A stretch of 64,000 nt of DNA from Planctobacterium sp965279005 (GTDB lineage Bacteria > Pseudomonadota > Gammaproteobacteria > Enterobacterales > Alteromonadaceae), in contig CBDIHK010000019.1 in assembly GCA_965279005.1 (NCBI GenBank), forward strand, positions 1 to 64,000. Reading direction: 5' to 3'. The notes under the pieces are model-generated. The model made no database searches and had not been told where the DNA came from. It saw nothing but the letters and a program-made list of their open reading frames with translations. Shown here in pieces: positions 1-8,772 of the stretch. Both the position numbers and the translations under genes were made by a program. Each line of letters opens with the position of its first letter. Position 1 is the stretch's first letter.

Positions 1-1484
1 CCAGACGATGAGCGTAATATCCTAATTTTCTTCTGAGCCCATGTCAAAAGATGGCAAACGCTTGGCTGAATTGCGCAAGCTTAATATCTATACAGGCAAA
101 ATGGGAGGGCGTATTGCACGTTCTCCTGTGCCAGGTGCGTCATTTAGCCTGGATCAATCCGGCCAAGTCCGTTATGTGGTTGGCAAGGACGAAGATGGTG
201 ATTTAAAGCTCTACCAATTTGACCAAGAAGAAGAGGAATGGGCTCCTTTTACTGATATTTCGATTGGTACCCGATTCGGTTTTCTCGCTTTTGATCAAGC
301 CGGTGAAAATGTTTTCTATTTGCATGATGGAGAGCGCGATACCCTCGGTCTTTATCGATTTAATGTGGCCAAAAAGAAAGCAAGCACATCTTCACCGATG
401 ACAATGTCGATATAACAGATTTTGAGTATACCGAGACGCAAGATGCGGTTTACGCAATGCGCATTGACCACACTTATCCTGAGTACCTTATCTTTAACAA
501 ACAAGAAGAGGAAGCTGCGATTTTCAGGTCACTTTTGGCGACTTTTGCTGGCCTTAAAGTGGATATCACAAGCAGTACAAAAGACGGTAGTAAATGGATT
601 GTGAATGTCAGCTCAGATACGTCGCCAGGTGCATATTATCTCTTTGATAGAAATACCAATAAGATCCGCTTTTTGTTCAGTACTTTCAATGGCGTTGACG
701 AAGAACATATGTCGGCCATGCAACCTGTTAGTATTGCCGCTTCAGATGGAATGACCATTCCAGGTTATTTGACCCTGCCGAAAGCGGGGCCATCTCCAGC
801 ACCTCTTGTGACCTTGGTGCACGGAGGTCCCCATGGTGTGCGGGATTATTGGGGGTTTGACCGTGAAGTACAAATGTTGGCCAGCCAAGGTTATGCCGTA
901 CTTCAAGTTAATTATAGGGGATCCGATGGCTATGGCCGTGAGTTTAAGCAAGCTGGCATGAAACGCTGGGGTGACCGCATCCAGCAGGACATTATTGAAA
1001 TGACCCAATGGGCCATGGCACAGCCTGAAATTGATGATAATAAGGCCTGTATCATGGGTGCCAGCTTTGGCGCTTACTCTGCCTTGCAATCTTCTATATT
1101 AGCGAATGATTTGTTCCGCTGTGCCATTGCCAATGCCGGCATTTATGATTTATCCCTACTTTACGAAGAAGGTGATGTCGCTGATCTGTATTTTGGCGAA
1201 GCCTATTTGGAGAGCACAATTGGGCTGGAACCAGAAACTCTGCGCGATTTTTCACCTGTGTTTAATGTAGACAAACTGCAGGCACCGGTGTTGATTGCCC
1301 ATGGTGAACTCGACCGTCGCGCCCCTTTTGAACATGCCGAAGATCTCAGGAAGCACTAGAAAAAGCCAATAAGCCGTTTGAGTGGTTTGTGCGTTCCAGC
1401 GAAACCCATGGATTCCACGATGAGGTAAACCGGGGCGAGTATTATGAAAAAGTAGCGGCATTTTTGGCAAAACACTTAAAGTAA
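1..1484 (+). pseudogene. S9 family prolyl oligopeptidase, 5'-truncated by window edge, three frameshifts
   Basis: This is the C-terminal part of an S9 serine peptidase (dipeptidyl/acylaminoacyl peptidase type): beta-propeller remnant, then the alpha/beta-hydrolase domain. The catalytic triad is readable: Ser in GASFGAYS, Asp in HGELDRRAPF, His in SSETHGFHD. The reading frame shifts three times, and each shift is repaired by one extra base in a homopolymer: the T-run at 26-29, the A-run at 371-375 and the GG at 1349-1350. Repaired, the protein reads continuously (NILIFSSEPMSKDG; AKKESKHIFTDD; EDLREALEKANKPFEW) to a stop at 1482-1484. The gene begins upstream of the window. Either it is decaying, or the sequence has homopolymer errors; nothing in the protein apart from the indels looks degenerate. 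Confidence 0.85.
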
Positions 1485-1570
1485 GTATGCCCTTCGCGCT
1501 ACAATAGGATATACAAATTGTTTAGCCCGTGAATTGCAGCTTAAGGGAGTATGCAGGATACGGGCATTGA

Positions 1571-1602
1571 GTTGCCAAGCACCACTGTTTGGCAACTTTT
1601 TT
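1571..1602 (+). terminator. Intrinsic terminator between S9 gene and rph
   Basis: An 8-bp stem GTTGCCAA (1571-1578) pairs with TTGGCAAC (1589-1596) and is followed by TTTTTT. It ends the upstream S9 transcript about 90 bp after its stop and lies just before the rph ribosome-binding site. A role as a leader attenuator for rph is also possible. Confidence 0.7.
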
Positions 1603-1618
1603 ATATGTGGAGATTGAT

Positions 1619-2332
1619 ATGCGCCCAAGTGGAAGAACCGCTGGCCAAATCCGGCCAATTACTATAACCCGCAACTTTACCTGCCACGCTGAAGGTTCAG
1701 TGTTGGTTGAGATGGGTAATACCAAGGTTTTATGCAACGCGACAGTGGAAGAGGGCGTACCGCGGTTTATGAAAGGGGAAGGCCGGGGTTGGGTTACCGC
1801 CGAGTACAGCATGCTGCCCCGCTCCACCCATACCCGTTCACAACGCGAAGCTGCCAGGGGCACACAAGGTGGCCGCACTTTGGAAATTCAGCGCTTGATT
1901 GCCCGATCCCTGCGTGCCGCAGTGGATTTAAAACTATTAGGTGAAAATACCATTACCTTGGATTGCGATGTGATCCAAGCCGATGGCGGCACCCGCACTG
2001 CGTCCATCACAGGTGCTTGTGTTGCCCTTGCCGATGCCTTAACTTGGATGCGCAGCAAAAACATGATTAATACTAACCCGATGAAATGCATGATTGGTGC
2101 AGTGTCGGTTGGTATTTACCAGGGGCAACCCGTTGTTGATTTGGAGTATGTGGAAGATTCAGACGCCGAAACCGATATGAACGTTGTCATGACCGACACC
2201 GGCAAGTTGATTGAAGTGCAGGGCACCGCAGAAGGCGAACCTTTTACTTTTGAAGAGATGCATGAAATGTTGGGTCTGGCAAAAGATGGGCTAGTTGAAA
2301 TTTTTGATGCCCAGAAAACCGCACTGAACTAG
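1619..2332 (+). CDS. rph: Ribonuclease PH
   Basis: RNase PH is a phosphorolytic 3'-5' exoribonuclease that trims tRNA 3' ends. The 237-residue protein has the family start MRPSGRTAGQIRP and family motifs including GWVTAEYSMLPRSTHTR, QREAARGTQGGRTLEIQRLI and DCDVIQADGGTRTASITG. Length matches the E. coli enzyme (238). The ATG at 1619 is chosen over an in-frame ATG at 1589 because 1589 lies inside the terminator stem, while GGAG at 1609-1612 sits correctly before 1619. It is followed 14 bp later by pyrE, the classic gammaproteobacterial rph-pyrE arrangement. Confidence 0.97.
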   Translation: MRPSGRTAGQIRPITITRNFTCHAEGSVLVEMGNTKVLCNATVEEGVPRFMKGEGRGWVTAEYSMLPRSTHTRSQREAARGTQGGRTLEIQRLIARSLRAAVDLKLLGENTITLDCDVIQADGGTRTASITGACVALADALTWMRSKNMINTNPMKCMIGAVSVGIYQGQPVVDLEYVEDSDAETDMNVVMTDTGKLIEVQGTAEGEPFTFEEMHEMLGLAKDGLVEIFDAQKTALN

Positions 2333-2346
2333 GGGAGCCACGGGAT

Positions 2347-2988
2347 ATGCAAGATTTCCAACGAGCCTTTATCGAATTTGCCTTGGAACGCGAAGTGTTG
2401 CGTTTTGGCGAGTTTACCTTGAAGTCAGGCCGCAATAGCCCTTACTTTTTTAATGCCGGCCTGTTCAACACTGGCCGTGATTTAGCCAAATTAGGCCAGT
2501 TTTACGCACAAGCCTTAGTTGCATCCGGTATTGAGTTTGACGTGCTTTTTGGTCCTGCCTACAAAGGCATACCCATTGCTACTACCACTGCGGTGGCGCT
2601 GGCGGATAAACACAATATAGACAAGCCTTATTGCTTTAACCGCAAAGAAAAGAAAGACCACGGCGAAGGTGGCAATCTGGTAGGTAGCCCCTTGTCTGGT
2701 AATGTCATGTTGGTAGACGACGTTATTACCGCTGGTACGGCCATCCGGGAATCTATGCAGCTCTTGCAGCAAAATAACGCTAATTTAGCAGGGGTGTTGA
2801 TCGCCCTTGATAGGCGTGAGAAGGGCAAAGGCGAATTGTCTGCTATCCAGGAAGTGGAGCGGGATTTTAATACCCAGGTTGTGTCCATCGTTAGCTTGCT
2901 GGATCTCATTGAGTTCCTGCAAGACAAGCCCGAGATGCAATCCCATTTGGACAATATTAAGCAATACCGCGCCCAATATGGCATCTGA
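2347..2988 (+). CDS. pyrE: Orotate phosphoribosyltransferase
   Basis: PyrE transfers phosphoribose from PRPP to orotate, giving OMP in de novo pyrimidine synthesis. The 213-residue protein carries the PRPP-binding signature VMLVDDVITAGTAIRES (about residues 119-135), the catalytic-loop region FNRKEKKDHGEGGNLVG and the N-terminal FTLKSGRNSPYFFNAG motif. It starts 14 bp after rph with an AGGGGAGCC ribosome-binding site and overlaps the start of the TusA-like gene by 11 bp, so the three genes probably form one transcript. Confidence 0.97.
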   Translation: MQDFQRAFIEFALEREVLRFGEFTLKSGRNSPYFFNAGLFNTGRDLAKLGQFYAQALVASGIEFDVLFGPAYKGIPIATTTAVALADKHNIDKPYCFNRKEKKDHGEGGNLVGSPLSGNVMLVDDVITAGTAIRESMQLLQQNNANLAGVLIALDRREKGKGELSAIQEVERDFNTQVVSIVSLLDLIEFLQDKPEMQSHLDNIKQYRAQYGI

Positions 2989-3247
2989 TCAAGCACAAGG
3001 CGAAGCATTAACCGCAGATAGCGGTGACCGGCAATTGGACGCATTGGGATTGCGCTGCCCAGAGCCGGTCATGATGGTGAGGTTGGAGATACGGAAAATG
3101 GCGCAGGGTGAAACCTTGCTGGTGCAAGCAGATGATCCGGCCACCGTCCGCGATATCCCCGCATTTTGCCGCTTTATGGATCACAGCCTGCTCAGCTCGC
3201 AAACAGACTCACTACCCTATTTTTACCTAATTAAGAAAGGCCTTTGA
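2978..3247 (+). CDS. tusA: TusA/SirA family sulfur-carrier protein
   Basis: The 89-residue protein has the TusA signature LDALGLRCPEPVMMVR near residues 19-34, with the single Cys of the C-P-E-P motif that carries persulfide sulfur in this family. TusA passes sulfur to tRNA 2-thiouridine modification and other sulfur-relay acceptors. The ATG at 2978 lies inside the end of pyrE (11-bp overlap, different frame), pointing to translational coupling. The 14-residue N-terminal extension before the domain is not typical of E. coli TusA. It could be a TusA paralogue rather than the tRNA-thiolation protein itself. Confidence 0.85.
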   Translation: MASDQAQGEALTADSGDRQLDALGLRCPEPVMMVRLEIRKMAQGETLLVQADDPATVRDIPAFCRFMDHSLLSSQTDSLPYFYLIKKGL

Positions 3248-3262
3248 AGGTTTCCTGAATAC

Positions 3263-3319
3263 AACCAGTATAGCCACTGGAATTGGCTGGCAGAGCCAAT
3301 TCCCAGTGCCCTACTGGTT
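3263..3319. repeat. Long imperfect inverted repeat between convergent genes
   Basis: Arms of about 26 bp run from AACCAGTA (3263) to AATTGGCT (3288) and from AGCCAATT (3294) to TACTGGTT (3319). They differ at only a few positions, with a 5-nt loop (GGCAG). The element lies between the stop of the TusA-like gene and the dispersed motif at 3329. It may act as a bidirectional transcript-end structure, though neither side has a long T-run, or it may be a small palindromic mobile or REP-like element. Confidence 0.75.
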
Positions 3320-3328
3320 GGGCAGTCA

Positions 3329-3349
3329 AATACTTAATGGAATCGGTAT
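3329..3349 (+). repeat. Dispersed intergenic motif, copy 1
   Basis: It contains ACTTAATGGAATCGGTAT. The same motif recurs at 43641-43661 (one mismatch), on the minus strand at 27227-27247, and partly at 23763-23776. It directly abuts the end of yebG. Confidence 0.7.
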
Positions 3350-3639
3350 CAAGCCTTTTTAGTATCAAGTGCTACTACGTCGGCTTTTTCCTGTTCCAAC
3401 AAGACGTTGGCATCTACGCCTTTAAACAGCTTGCTTAAATTGTCTTTGTTTTTCGACAAGGTGATGCTGAGGTCTTCCATCAAACTTTCATCCAAGTTGA
3501 TGCCTTTAGCTTGGATGTAGATAGCTAGGTTGTCCGCAACTTCCAGCATTTTGTCATATTTGTCGGCTTCTTTTTTGTCGGTGGTCACTAGCTTCTCAAC
3601 CCCTTTATGTTCTACCACGTATTTGGTGATAACGGCCAT
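3349..3639 (-). CDS. yebG: YebG family DNA-damage-inducible protein
   Basis: The 96-residue protein matches YebG in its N-terminal region (MAVITKYVVEHKGVEKLVT, then TDKKEADKYDKMLEVADNL) and its length. YebG is a small SOS-regulon protein of poorly known function in gammaproteobacteria. Direct support for SOS control is the near-perfect LexA box at 3684-3699, 45 bp upstream of the start. A GAGGA ribosome-binding site precedes the ATG. The C-terminal tail is divergent, as is usual for the family. Confidence 0.92.
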   Translation of the reverse strand: MAVITKYVVEHKGVEKLVTTDKKEADKYDKMLEVADNLAIYIQAKGINLDESLMEDLSITLSKNKDNLSKLFKGVDANVLLEQEKADVVALDTKKA

Positions 3640-3683
3640 ACACTTATCCTCAATGTCAGTATTAACAAAACGATAACATGCAA

Positions 3684-3699
3684 CTGTTTATTTATACAG
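3684..3699 (-). promoter_or_regulatory. LexA (SOS) box upstream of yebG
   Basis: CTGTTTATTTATACAG has the CTGT-N8-ACAG form of the gammaproteobacterial LexA operator, with an AT-rich core. It lies 45-60 bp upstream of yebG and just beyond the stop of the neighbouring GlxA-type regulator. Placed there it would cover the yebG promoter; a possible -35/-10 pair (TTGCAT and TAATAC on the minus strand) lies just downstream. Confidence 0.88.
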
Positions 3700-3701
3700 T
3701 G

Positions 3702-4643
3702 TTAATTTGAGGAATGTTGGAATTGTGTTCGATATTGGCTGGGGCTCGTGCCAAACACTTGCCTAAAGTGGTGGCGAAGGCTCATGGCGGATTTAAATCC
3801 AGCGTGTTGTGCTATCCATTCTATCGGCTTGGAGTCTTGCTCCAAATAATTTTGCGCTAGCGTTAAGCGTTGCCGGATCAGCCATTGTTGTGGGCTGATG
3901 CCCAAGTTTTTGCGAAAGCGCCGGTCAAAGCTGCGCCGAGACATATTCGCTCTTTTGGCCAGGTCGCCGACGCCAATATCCTGGTTTAGGTTCGCGTTGG
4001 CCCAATCCAGGACCAGGCTGAATGAGTTGTTGCTGGCTGCTACCGGTGTTTCCGAAAATTGGGTTTGCCCGCCTTGCCTATGTGCAGCCAATACCATCCT
4101 GCGTGCCACCTTGTTTGCCACATTGTGGCCAAAATCCTGTTTTATCACCGCAATTCCCAAATCAATTGCGGCAGCGCTACCCGCTGAACAACCGATATCC
4201 GGATCCAGCGTGTAAAGCACATCTTGTTGGTAGCTTACCCCAGGGAAACGTTGCTGGAATGCTTCGGCATAGCGCCAGTGGGTAGTCGCTTTCCGCCCTG
4301 TTAACAAACCTAGTCCGGCAAGCAGAAACGCGCCTGAACAGAACGCCAAAATTCGGGTTTTGGCTTGGTAACAATCCAGTATGGCTTTGCGTAAGTAAGG
4401 CGGGATCGGCTCGTCAATAGGCCAACTGGGCACAACCACCGTGTCGTAACCAGCCAAGGAGCCTACCTGCTGTACCTGCATCATTATGCTGGCAGTACCC
4501 TTCAGTTTTCCATTAGCCAAGGTCACCACATGGGTTTGGTACCAGTTGTCGATTTCGGGCCGGGGCAGGGCGAATAGCTCTACACCACAGGCTAGTTCAA
4601 ACAAGGAAAAGTTTGGCAAGGCCAGCACTGCGACTTTATGCAT
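3702..4643 (-). CDS. ftrA: GlxA/FtrA family transcriptional regulator (DJ-1/PfpI + AraC HTH)
   Basis: The protein has 313 residues. Residues about 1-190 form a DJ-1/PfpI (class I amidotransferase-like) domain, with the nucleophile-elbow Cys in ILAFCSGAFLLAG. Residues about 210-305 form an AraC-type double helix-turn-helix (MSRRSFDRRFRKNLGISPQQW ... GFKSAMSLRHHFRQVFG). Members of this family, including FtrA, often sit divergently from a rhodanese gene, as here (4765-5163), and are thought to control it. The gene symbol is by resemblance to FtrA and is tentative. Confidence 0.88.
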   Translation of the reverse strand: MHKVAVLALPNFSLFELACGVELFALPRPEIDNWYQTHVVTLANGKLKGTASIMMQVQQVGSLAGYDTVVVPSWPIDEPIPPYLRKAILDCYQAKTRILAFCSGAFLLAGLGLLTGRKATTHWRYAEAFQQRFPGVSYQQDVLYTLDPDIGCSAGSAAAIDLGIAVIKQDFGHNVANKVARRMVLAAHRQGGQTQFSETPVAASNNSFSLVLDWANANLNQDIGVGDLAKRANMSRRSFDRRFRKNLGISPQQWLIRQRLTLAQNYLEQDSKPIEWIAQHAGFKSAMSLRHHFRQVFGTSPSQYRTQFQHSSN

Positions 4644-4764
4644 ATCGTGGTCACAATTTAATAACAGGTTGGCTGGATATTAACGTATAATGGCTTTTAG
4701 GCCAATGGCTTTGAGTGGCGCATTGGCACAAACTGGTGTGGAAATTCTGAGCAAGGAGAACATT

Positions 4765-5163
4765 ATGGCTTCACCCGTAGCACGCACTCCCGCCGCACCA
4801 AGCCACTTGGCGTTGGCACATTTCCAACAATTGATGGCCTACGAGACTGATTGCTGGGATGTGCATTTTGCCATCAGTAACCAGCGGCAAGATTTTGTTT
4901 TGCTTGATGTCAGGGCCGAATCCCTTTACCGGGATGGGCATATTGGCAATGCTATCAGCCTGCCCTACCAAAAAATTGCAGCGCAAACCTTGGCGCAATA
5001 CCCCGCGGATACCTTGTTTGTAGTCTATTGCAACGGTGCCCATTGCAATGCCACCGAGAAAGCCGCAATAAAGCTTGCCGAGCTAGGCAGGCCTGTGAAG
5101 AAGATGATTGGTGGCCTCGCGGGCTGGAAGCTGGAGGGCTTTGCACTCGTAGTAGACGGCTAG
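4765..5163 (+). CDS. Rhodanese-like sulfurtransferase
   Basis: This 132-residue single-domain rhodanese has the structural motif DFVLLDVRAESLYRDGHIGNAISLP and an active-site Cys in the loop YCNGAHCNATEKAA. It would move sulfane sulfur between small thiols or protein carriers in the cytoplasm. The ATG at 4765 is preferred over one at 4690 because AAGGAG lies 8 bp before it. It is transcribed divergently from the FtrA-like regulator, which probably controls it, and its stop overlaps the end of the convergent WYL gene by 4 bp. Confidence 0.9.
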   Translation: MASPVARTPAAPSHLALAHFQQLMAYETDCWDVHFAISNQRQDFVLLDVRAESLYRDGHIGNAISLPYQKIAAQTLAQYPADTLFVVYCNGAHCNATEKAAIKLAELGRPVKKMIGGLAGWKLEGFALVVDG

Positions 5164-5855
5164 TGCTTAGGGCACTCCCGGTAAACCAGTTCAAGGTAGT
5201 GCTCCAGGCTACAGTGGCCGCTAGTTTCAAAGTGATACTGCGTGTGCTGGATGGCTAGGAAGCGGTCAAAGCGGAAATTCCGGTAGTCCTGGCGCAACTC
5301 GCACCAAGCTAAGAGTGTCCATTTGCCGAACCAGCCGATAATGCCCAGGGGCCAAATAAGGCGGCTTGACGCGCTGCCTTTTAAATCCAGGTAGTCTGCC
5401 TGTACTTTGATTTTGTGCTCGCAGGCATCCCTTAGCAAGGCATGGATTTGCCTGTGTTGGTCATCTGAGCCCAGCAGTGGGATGCGGTATGGTTGGTTTT
5501 CCAGTACCAATTTCTGGGATTCAGGCAGTACTGCTGTGATTTTTGTTTCTGCCGCCAATGCCGCTTCAGCCAGTTTGGGATCGGTAAAGGCTTGCACCAT
5601 CTTGCTGCCGAGCACTATGGCCAAAGCCTGTTCTGGGGTAAACATCAGTGGCGGCAAGTGGTTGCGTTTACCCATGAGGTAGCCAATGCCAGGTTCCCCT
5701 TCAATATGTATACCTGAGGCTTGCAGCGACTGGATATCGCGGTAAACGGTGCGCACAGACACATCCATTTGCTGCGCTATCTGTTGTGCGGTAATTGCGG
5801 TGCGGCGGCTGCCCAACAAGGTAACCAGGTCAAAAAGGCGTTCAGATTTACTCAT
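5160..5855 (-). CDS. YafY-type HTH/WYL-domain transcriptional regulator
   Basis: The 231-residue protein opens with an HTH_11 winged helix (TAQQIAQQMDVSVRTVYRDIQSLQASG, about residues 18-45). After a linker it has a WYL domain (about residues 140-205) with the family's FGKWTLLAWCELRQDYRNFRFDRF region. WYL regulators sense small ligands or nucleic acids and usually control neighbouring genes. It converges on the rhodanese gene; its target cannot be read from the sequence. Confidence 0.9.
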   Translation of the reverse strand: MSKSERLFDLVTLLGSRRTAITAQQIAQQMDVSVRTVYRDIQSLQASGIHIEGEPGIGYLMGKRNHLPPLMFTPEQALAIVLGSKMVQAFTDPKLAEAALAAETKITAVLPESQKLVLENQPYRIPLLGSDDQHRQIHALLRDACEHKIKVQADYLDLKGSASSRLIWPLGIIGWFGKWTLLAWCELRQDYRNFRFDRFLAIQHTQYHFETSGHCSLEHYLELVYRECPKH

Positions 5856-5946
5856 TGGATTGAGTGGGTGCGTGCTGGATTGCCCCTATTGTCGCTAAGC
5901 ACAGCTGATTTGCAACACAACTACTGACAAATTTTGTCAGGAGTGT

Positions 5947-6492
5947 TTAACCCTCCAAGCTAATAGTTATCTTGATGGCGTCCTGTCCCTGGTATTGGGT
6001 TTCTGACTTGGTGACGCTGCCGCTAGTACCATAATGTGACAAAGTACCTTGCACCAAGCCAATCGCCAAATCTTCAAAGTGGCGCGAAGACAAGTAGTAT
6101 AAATCAAGCTGCTTATCTCCAACTTGTTCATGGTAGAACTTGGGTAGCTCTGCATCGGGGTAGAGTTTCAATACTTCAACGTGGATATAGTTGTCGATAT
6201 TTTTGAGGAAATCAAAGGCGTCATTGGCTTCGCTGAAAAAGTGAGGATAGCCTTTGACAAACTGCCCTAACAAGTGCTGGCCAAACGCTACTAGCAAGTC
6301 TGGAATTGGCGTTGCAACTTCCTCACTGAGAGCCACCACCAAAGCCACAATTTCCTGGTGGTCGTAGGTGCCCACCGCGGTATAGGCACCACCATTGGCA
6401 AGGTCGCATTTTTCAATGATGGTATCGAGTACTTCGTCGGAGAAGGCTTCCTCTACCATTTCCATAAACTCTGTAAAAACCACGCCTTTCAT
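5947..6492 (-). CDS. hnoX: H-NOX (heme NO/O2-binding) sensor protein
   Basis: The 181-residue stand-alone HNOB domain carries the heme signature: proximal His104 (NYIHVEVLKLYP), Pro117, and the propionate-binding YxSxR motif as Tyr133-Ser135-Arg137 (YYLSSR). Such proteins bind NO, and sometimes O2, in the cytoplasm and modulate a partner kinase or cyclic-di-GMP enzyme. The upstream gene on the same strand, 112 bp away, is an EAL/HDOD protein. The hybrid kinase at 20114-22132 is a more distant candidate partner. No partner domain is fused here. Confidence 0.93.
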   Translation of the reverse strand: MKGVVFTEFMEMVEEAFSDEVLDTIIEKCDLANGGAYTAVGTYDHQEIVALVVALSEEVATPIPDLLVAFGQHLLGQFVKGYPHFFSEANDAFDFLKNIDNYIHVEVLKLYPDAELPKFYHEQVGDKQLDLYYLSSRHFEDLAIGLVQGTLSHYGTSGSVTKSETQYQGQDAIKITISLEG

Positions 6493-6604
6493 TTAATCAC
6501 CCGTTGTTTGGCTGCACCGAAGGCTAAGTATAAGGCGGTTTGTTAATTTCTGTAGGCTATCTGGCTAGGCAATTAGTCGTAGGCTTGTAGGCTTGTGCTG
6601 TGGT

Positions 6605-7837
6605 TTAGGCTATGGGGGTATCCAGGGTTTTCATCAGGTGGTTAGCCCAATCAACTGCGTCTTTGTAACAGACTGACAATAGAAAATTGTCGTACCATGA
6701 GCTCTGTTCTACCAATTGGCTCCACTTGGCCTTTTCCATTAGCAGGGTTTTTTCAAGCACTTGCCCAAGCTGGCCATCGTGGTAGAGGAGTGCCGCTTCT
6801 ATATCACTAGGCATCTGTACCTGTTCCAATATGTACGACATTTCCAGGCTCAACACCGTGTCTATGGCTGAAAACAGGCCTACCGTAAAAAACTGATCCG
6901 GATCCCGGTAGTTCATTTCTTTTGCGTACGATTCGCATGTCCGCGCCCTGGCAAGCAGCACATTAAAGAACGACATTGGCGCCGAACAGGTGTTTACCAA
7001 TGAGATCAGGATCACCCATTTCTTCAATGCATTGAGGCCGAGGAACACCACCGCTTGCTTAAGGCTGCTGACCTGTCGTTTCAAACCCTGTGCAGGGCTG
7101 TTTAGGATCTTGAGCAACTGTAAGCTCAACTTTGGATCCTGCGATACCATGTAGGAGACTTTGTCGAAGTTGGCATCGTTTTTTTGCAGTTCGTTGATTA
7201 ATTGCAAAGCCAGGCTTTCGTTACTGGAAAGCTTCTTGCCAGCAACAATTTGGGGCTTTTCCAAGTAAAAACCCTGGAAGTATTTAATGCCGAGGTGCTG
7301 GCATAACGTCAGCATCTTCATATCTTCTACTTTAGTGGCAATGATGGTTTTGCCCAACGCCATTAACTTGCGGATTTTGTCTTGGTGCGCCATTGGATTA
7401 TCTTTAAGCACATCAATTTTAATGTACTTGGCCATTTTCAATAGCTGGCCTTGCGAGCGGTTAAAGCGGTAGCAATCCAAGGCAAAATTGAAACCCATTT
7501 TTTTCAGCCGGTACATGGCGGCGACGAGCTTTTCGTCGGCTTGCATATCGGGGGAAAGTTCGATTACTGCCCTGTTAGGCGCAACAGAGGTCAGCGTCTC
7601 GGAAACTAATACATTGCGGCTAGCGTTAAAAAACAATGGGAATTGATCAAATATTTCATCATCTGACAGCCCGGTGCAAACATTCACTAATAATTCCTGT
7701 GTAGCCAAGTCTGCGTCTTCAAATTTTGCGGTATCCTCGTGTTTTGCCCGGTACAGCAACTCATAGGCAAAGATGCGGTGCTCTTTGTCGAATATAGGTT
7801 GGCGGGCTAATAGGATATCATCGGGTTGTGCAAACAT
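6605..7837 (-). CDS. EAL-like plus HDOD domain signalling protein
   Basis: The 410-residue protein has an N-terminal EAL-type fold (about residues 5-200), in which the catalytic EAL signature reads YELLYR. A C-terminal HDOD domain (about 200-395) starts near KVSYMVSQDPKLSLQLLKILNS. This is the YuxH/CdgJ architecture, in which the EAL part is often inactive against c-di-GMP. The ATG at 7837 (MFAQPDDILLARQPIF) is chosen over an upstream TTG at 7873 because the family starts at this sequence and AGGAA precedes it. It is probably co-transcribed with the H-NOX gene downstream. Confidence 0.88.
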   Translation of the reverse strand: MFAQPDDILLARQPIFDKEHRIFAYELLYRAKHEDTAKFEDADLATQELLVNVCTGLSDDEIFDQFPLFFNASRNVLVSETLTSVAPNRAVIELSPDMQADEKLVAAMYRLKKMGFNFALDCYRFNRSQGQLLKMAKYIKIDVLKDNPMAHQDKIRKLMALGKTIIATKVEDMKMLTLCQHLGIKYFQGFYLEKPQIVAGKKLSSNESLALQLINELQKNDANFDKVSYMVSQDPKLSLQLLKILNSPAQGLKRQVSSLKQAVVFLGLNALKKWVILISLVNTCSAPMSFFNVLLARARTCESYAKEMNYRDPDQFFTVGLFSAIDTVLSLEMSYILEQVQMPSDIEAALLYHDGQLGQVLEKTLLMEKAKWSQLVEQSSWYDNFLLSVCYKDAVDWANHLMKTLDTPIA

Positions 7838-7892
7838 GGTGGCAGCTATTCCTGTTACAGCAATTCGGGACAAATCACCAGGAGACTATTGT

Positions 7893-8030
7893 ATGCCATT
7901 TGCGTATGAATTCAATTGGGGAAAACTTGAACTGATTCTCGTAAATAACACACAAACCACCTACTGGGCTAGGTGGTTAATACATGTCGCTTGTATGTTT
8001 AGTGCAGTAGAATGCTTTGCTAATCAATAA
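7893..8030 (+). CDS. Possible small ORF with good ribosome-binding site
   Basis: A 45-codon frame starts at ATG 7893 with AGGAG 8 bp upstream (7880-7884). It encodes one moderately hydrophobic stretch (WARWLIHVACMF). It lies between the divergent EAL/HDOD gene and the convergent esterase, whose stop it overlaps. I recognise no family, and the Shine-Dalgarno match may be chance. Confidence 0.22.
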   Translation: MPFAYEFNWGKLELILVNNTQTTYWARWLIHVACMFSAVECFANQ

Positions 8031-8760
8031 TATGGGGTAGGAAGTGGACTATTTGCTTGCGCCACCAAGGCCAGTCGTGGTCGACGTCATAACCCCAGAA
8101 ATCAATCCAGGCATCAACGCCTTTGCCTGCCAAAATACCCCGTAATTGGGCAGTGTCTTCGCGCATTTCATCTTCCCAGGCACCTTGGCCAACACAAATG
8201 ATTATTTTGCTGCGGTTGTATTGCGCTAAAAACCTTGGATCCTTCATATTGGGCAGGTAGTCCAGCGGCGAATTGAAATAGATTTGCTCTCTACCATAAT
8301 CCCGCTGCAATATGCGTTTGACATCATAGACGCCACTGAATGCCAGGACAGAGTCAAAAATATCCGGCTGTTTAAAAAAGAAGTTGGCGGCATGGTAGGC
8401 GCCCATGCTGCAACCGTGGGTACATATTCCGACACGGCCACCGCAGATATCATAGATAAAGGGCACCACTTCGTCGGTTACATAGCGGTGGTAGGCTTCA
8501 TGCAGGCCACCAATATGCTCATCACTGGCGTTTTTATTGAGCCAGGTCTCCTTGTCGATACTATCGATACAGATGAATTTGACCCTGCCATCATTGATAA
8601 AGCCCGACGCTGCATCGATCATCCTGAAATCTTCGTATTCATGGAAGCGGCCGCCAGAGCTGGGGAAAACCAAAATAGGTTTGCCATAGTGGCCATAGAC
8701 CTTTAATTCCATGTCACGGCCAAGGCGTTCACTGTACCAACGGTGATACTCTATTTGCAT
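8020..8760 (-). CDS. Esterase-family alpha/beta hydrolase (cluster esterase 1)
   Basis: The 246-residue esterase-D/Fes-like alpha/beta hydrolase has the nucleophile elbow HGCSMGAYHA (Ser about residue 125) and a catalytic-His candidate in DHDWPWW near the C-terminus. There is no signal peptide, so it probably acts in the cytoplasm. It starts 12 bp after the ATP-grasp gene 8773-9936 with an AAGGA site, so the two are translationally linked. It resembles the esterase at 17568-18311 (shared YGHYG..PILVFPS, YFN(S/N)PL and HDW elements). Inferred role: hydrolysis or acyl transfer on the product of the neighbouring ligases. Confidence 0.88.
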   Translation of the reverse strand: MQIEYHRWYSERLGRDMELKVYGHYGKPILVFPSSGGRFHEYEDFRMIDAASGFINDGRVKFICIDSIDKETWLNKNASDEHIGGLHEAYHRYVTDEVVPFIYDICGGRVGICTHGCSMGAYHAANFFFKQPDIFDSVLAFSGVYDVKRILQRDYGREQIYFNSPLDYLPNMKDPRFLAQYNRSKIIICVGQGAWEDEMREDTAQLRGILAGKGVDAWIDFWGYDVDHDWPWWRKQIVHFLPHIID

Positions 8761-8772
8761 AGTCTGCTTCCT

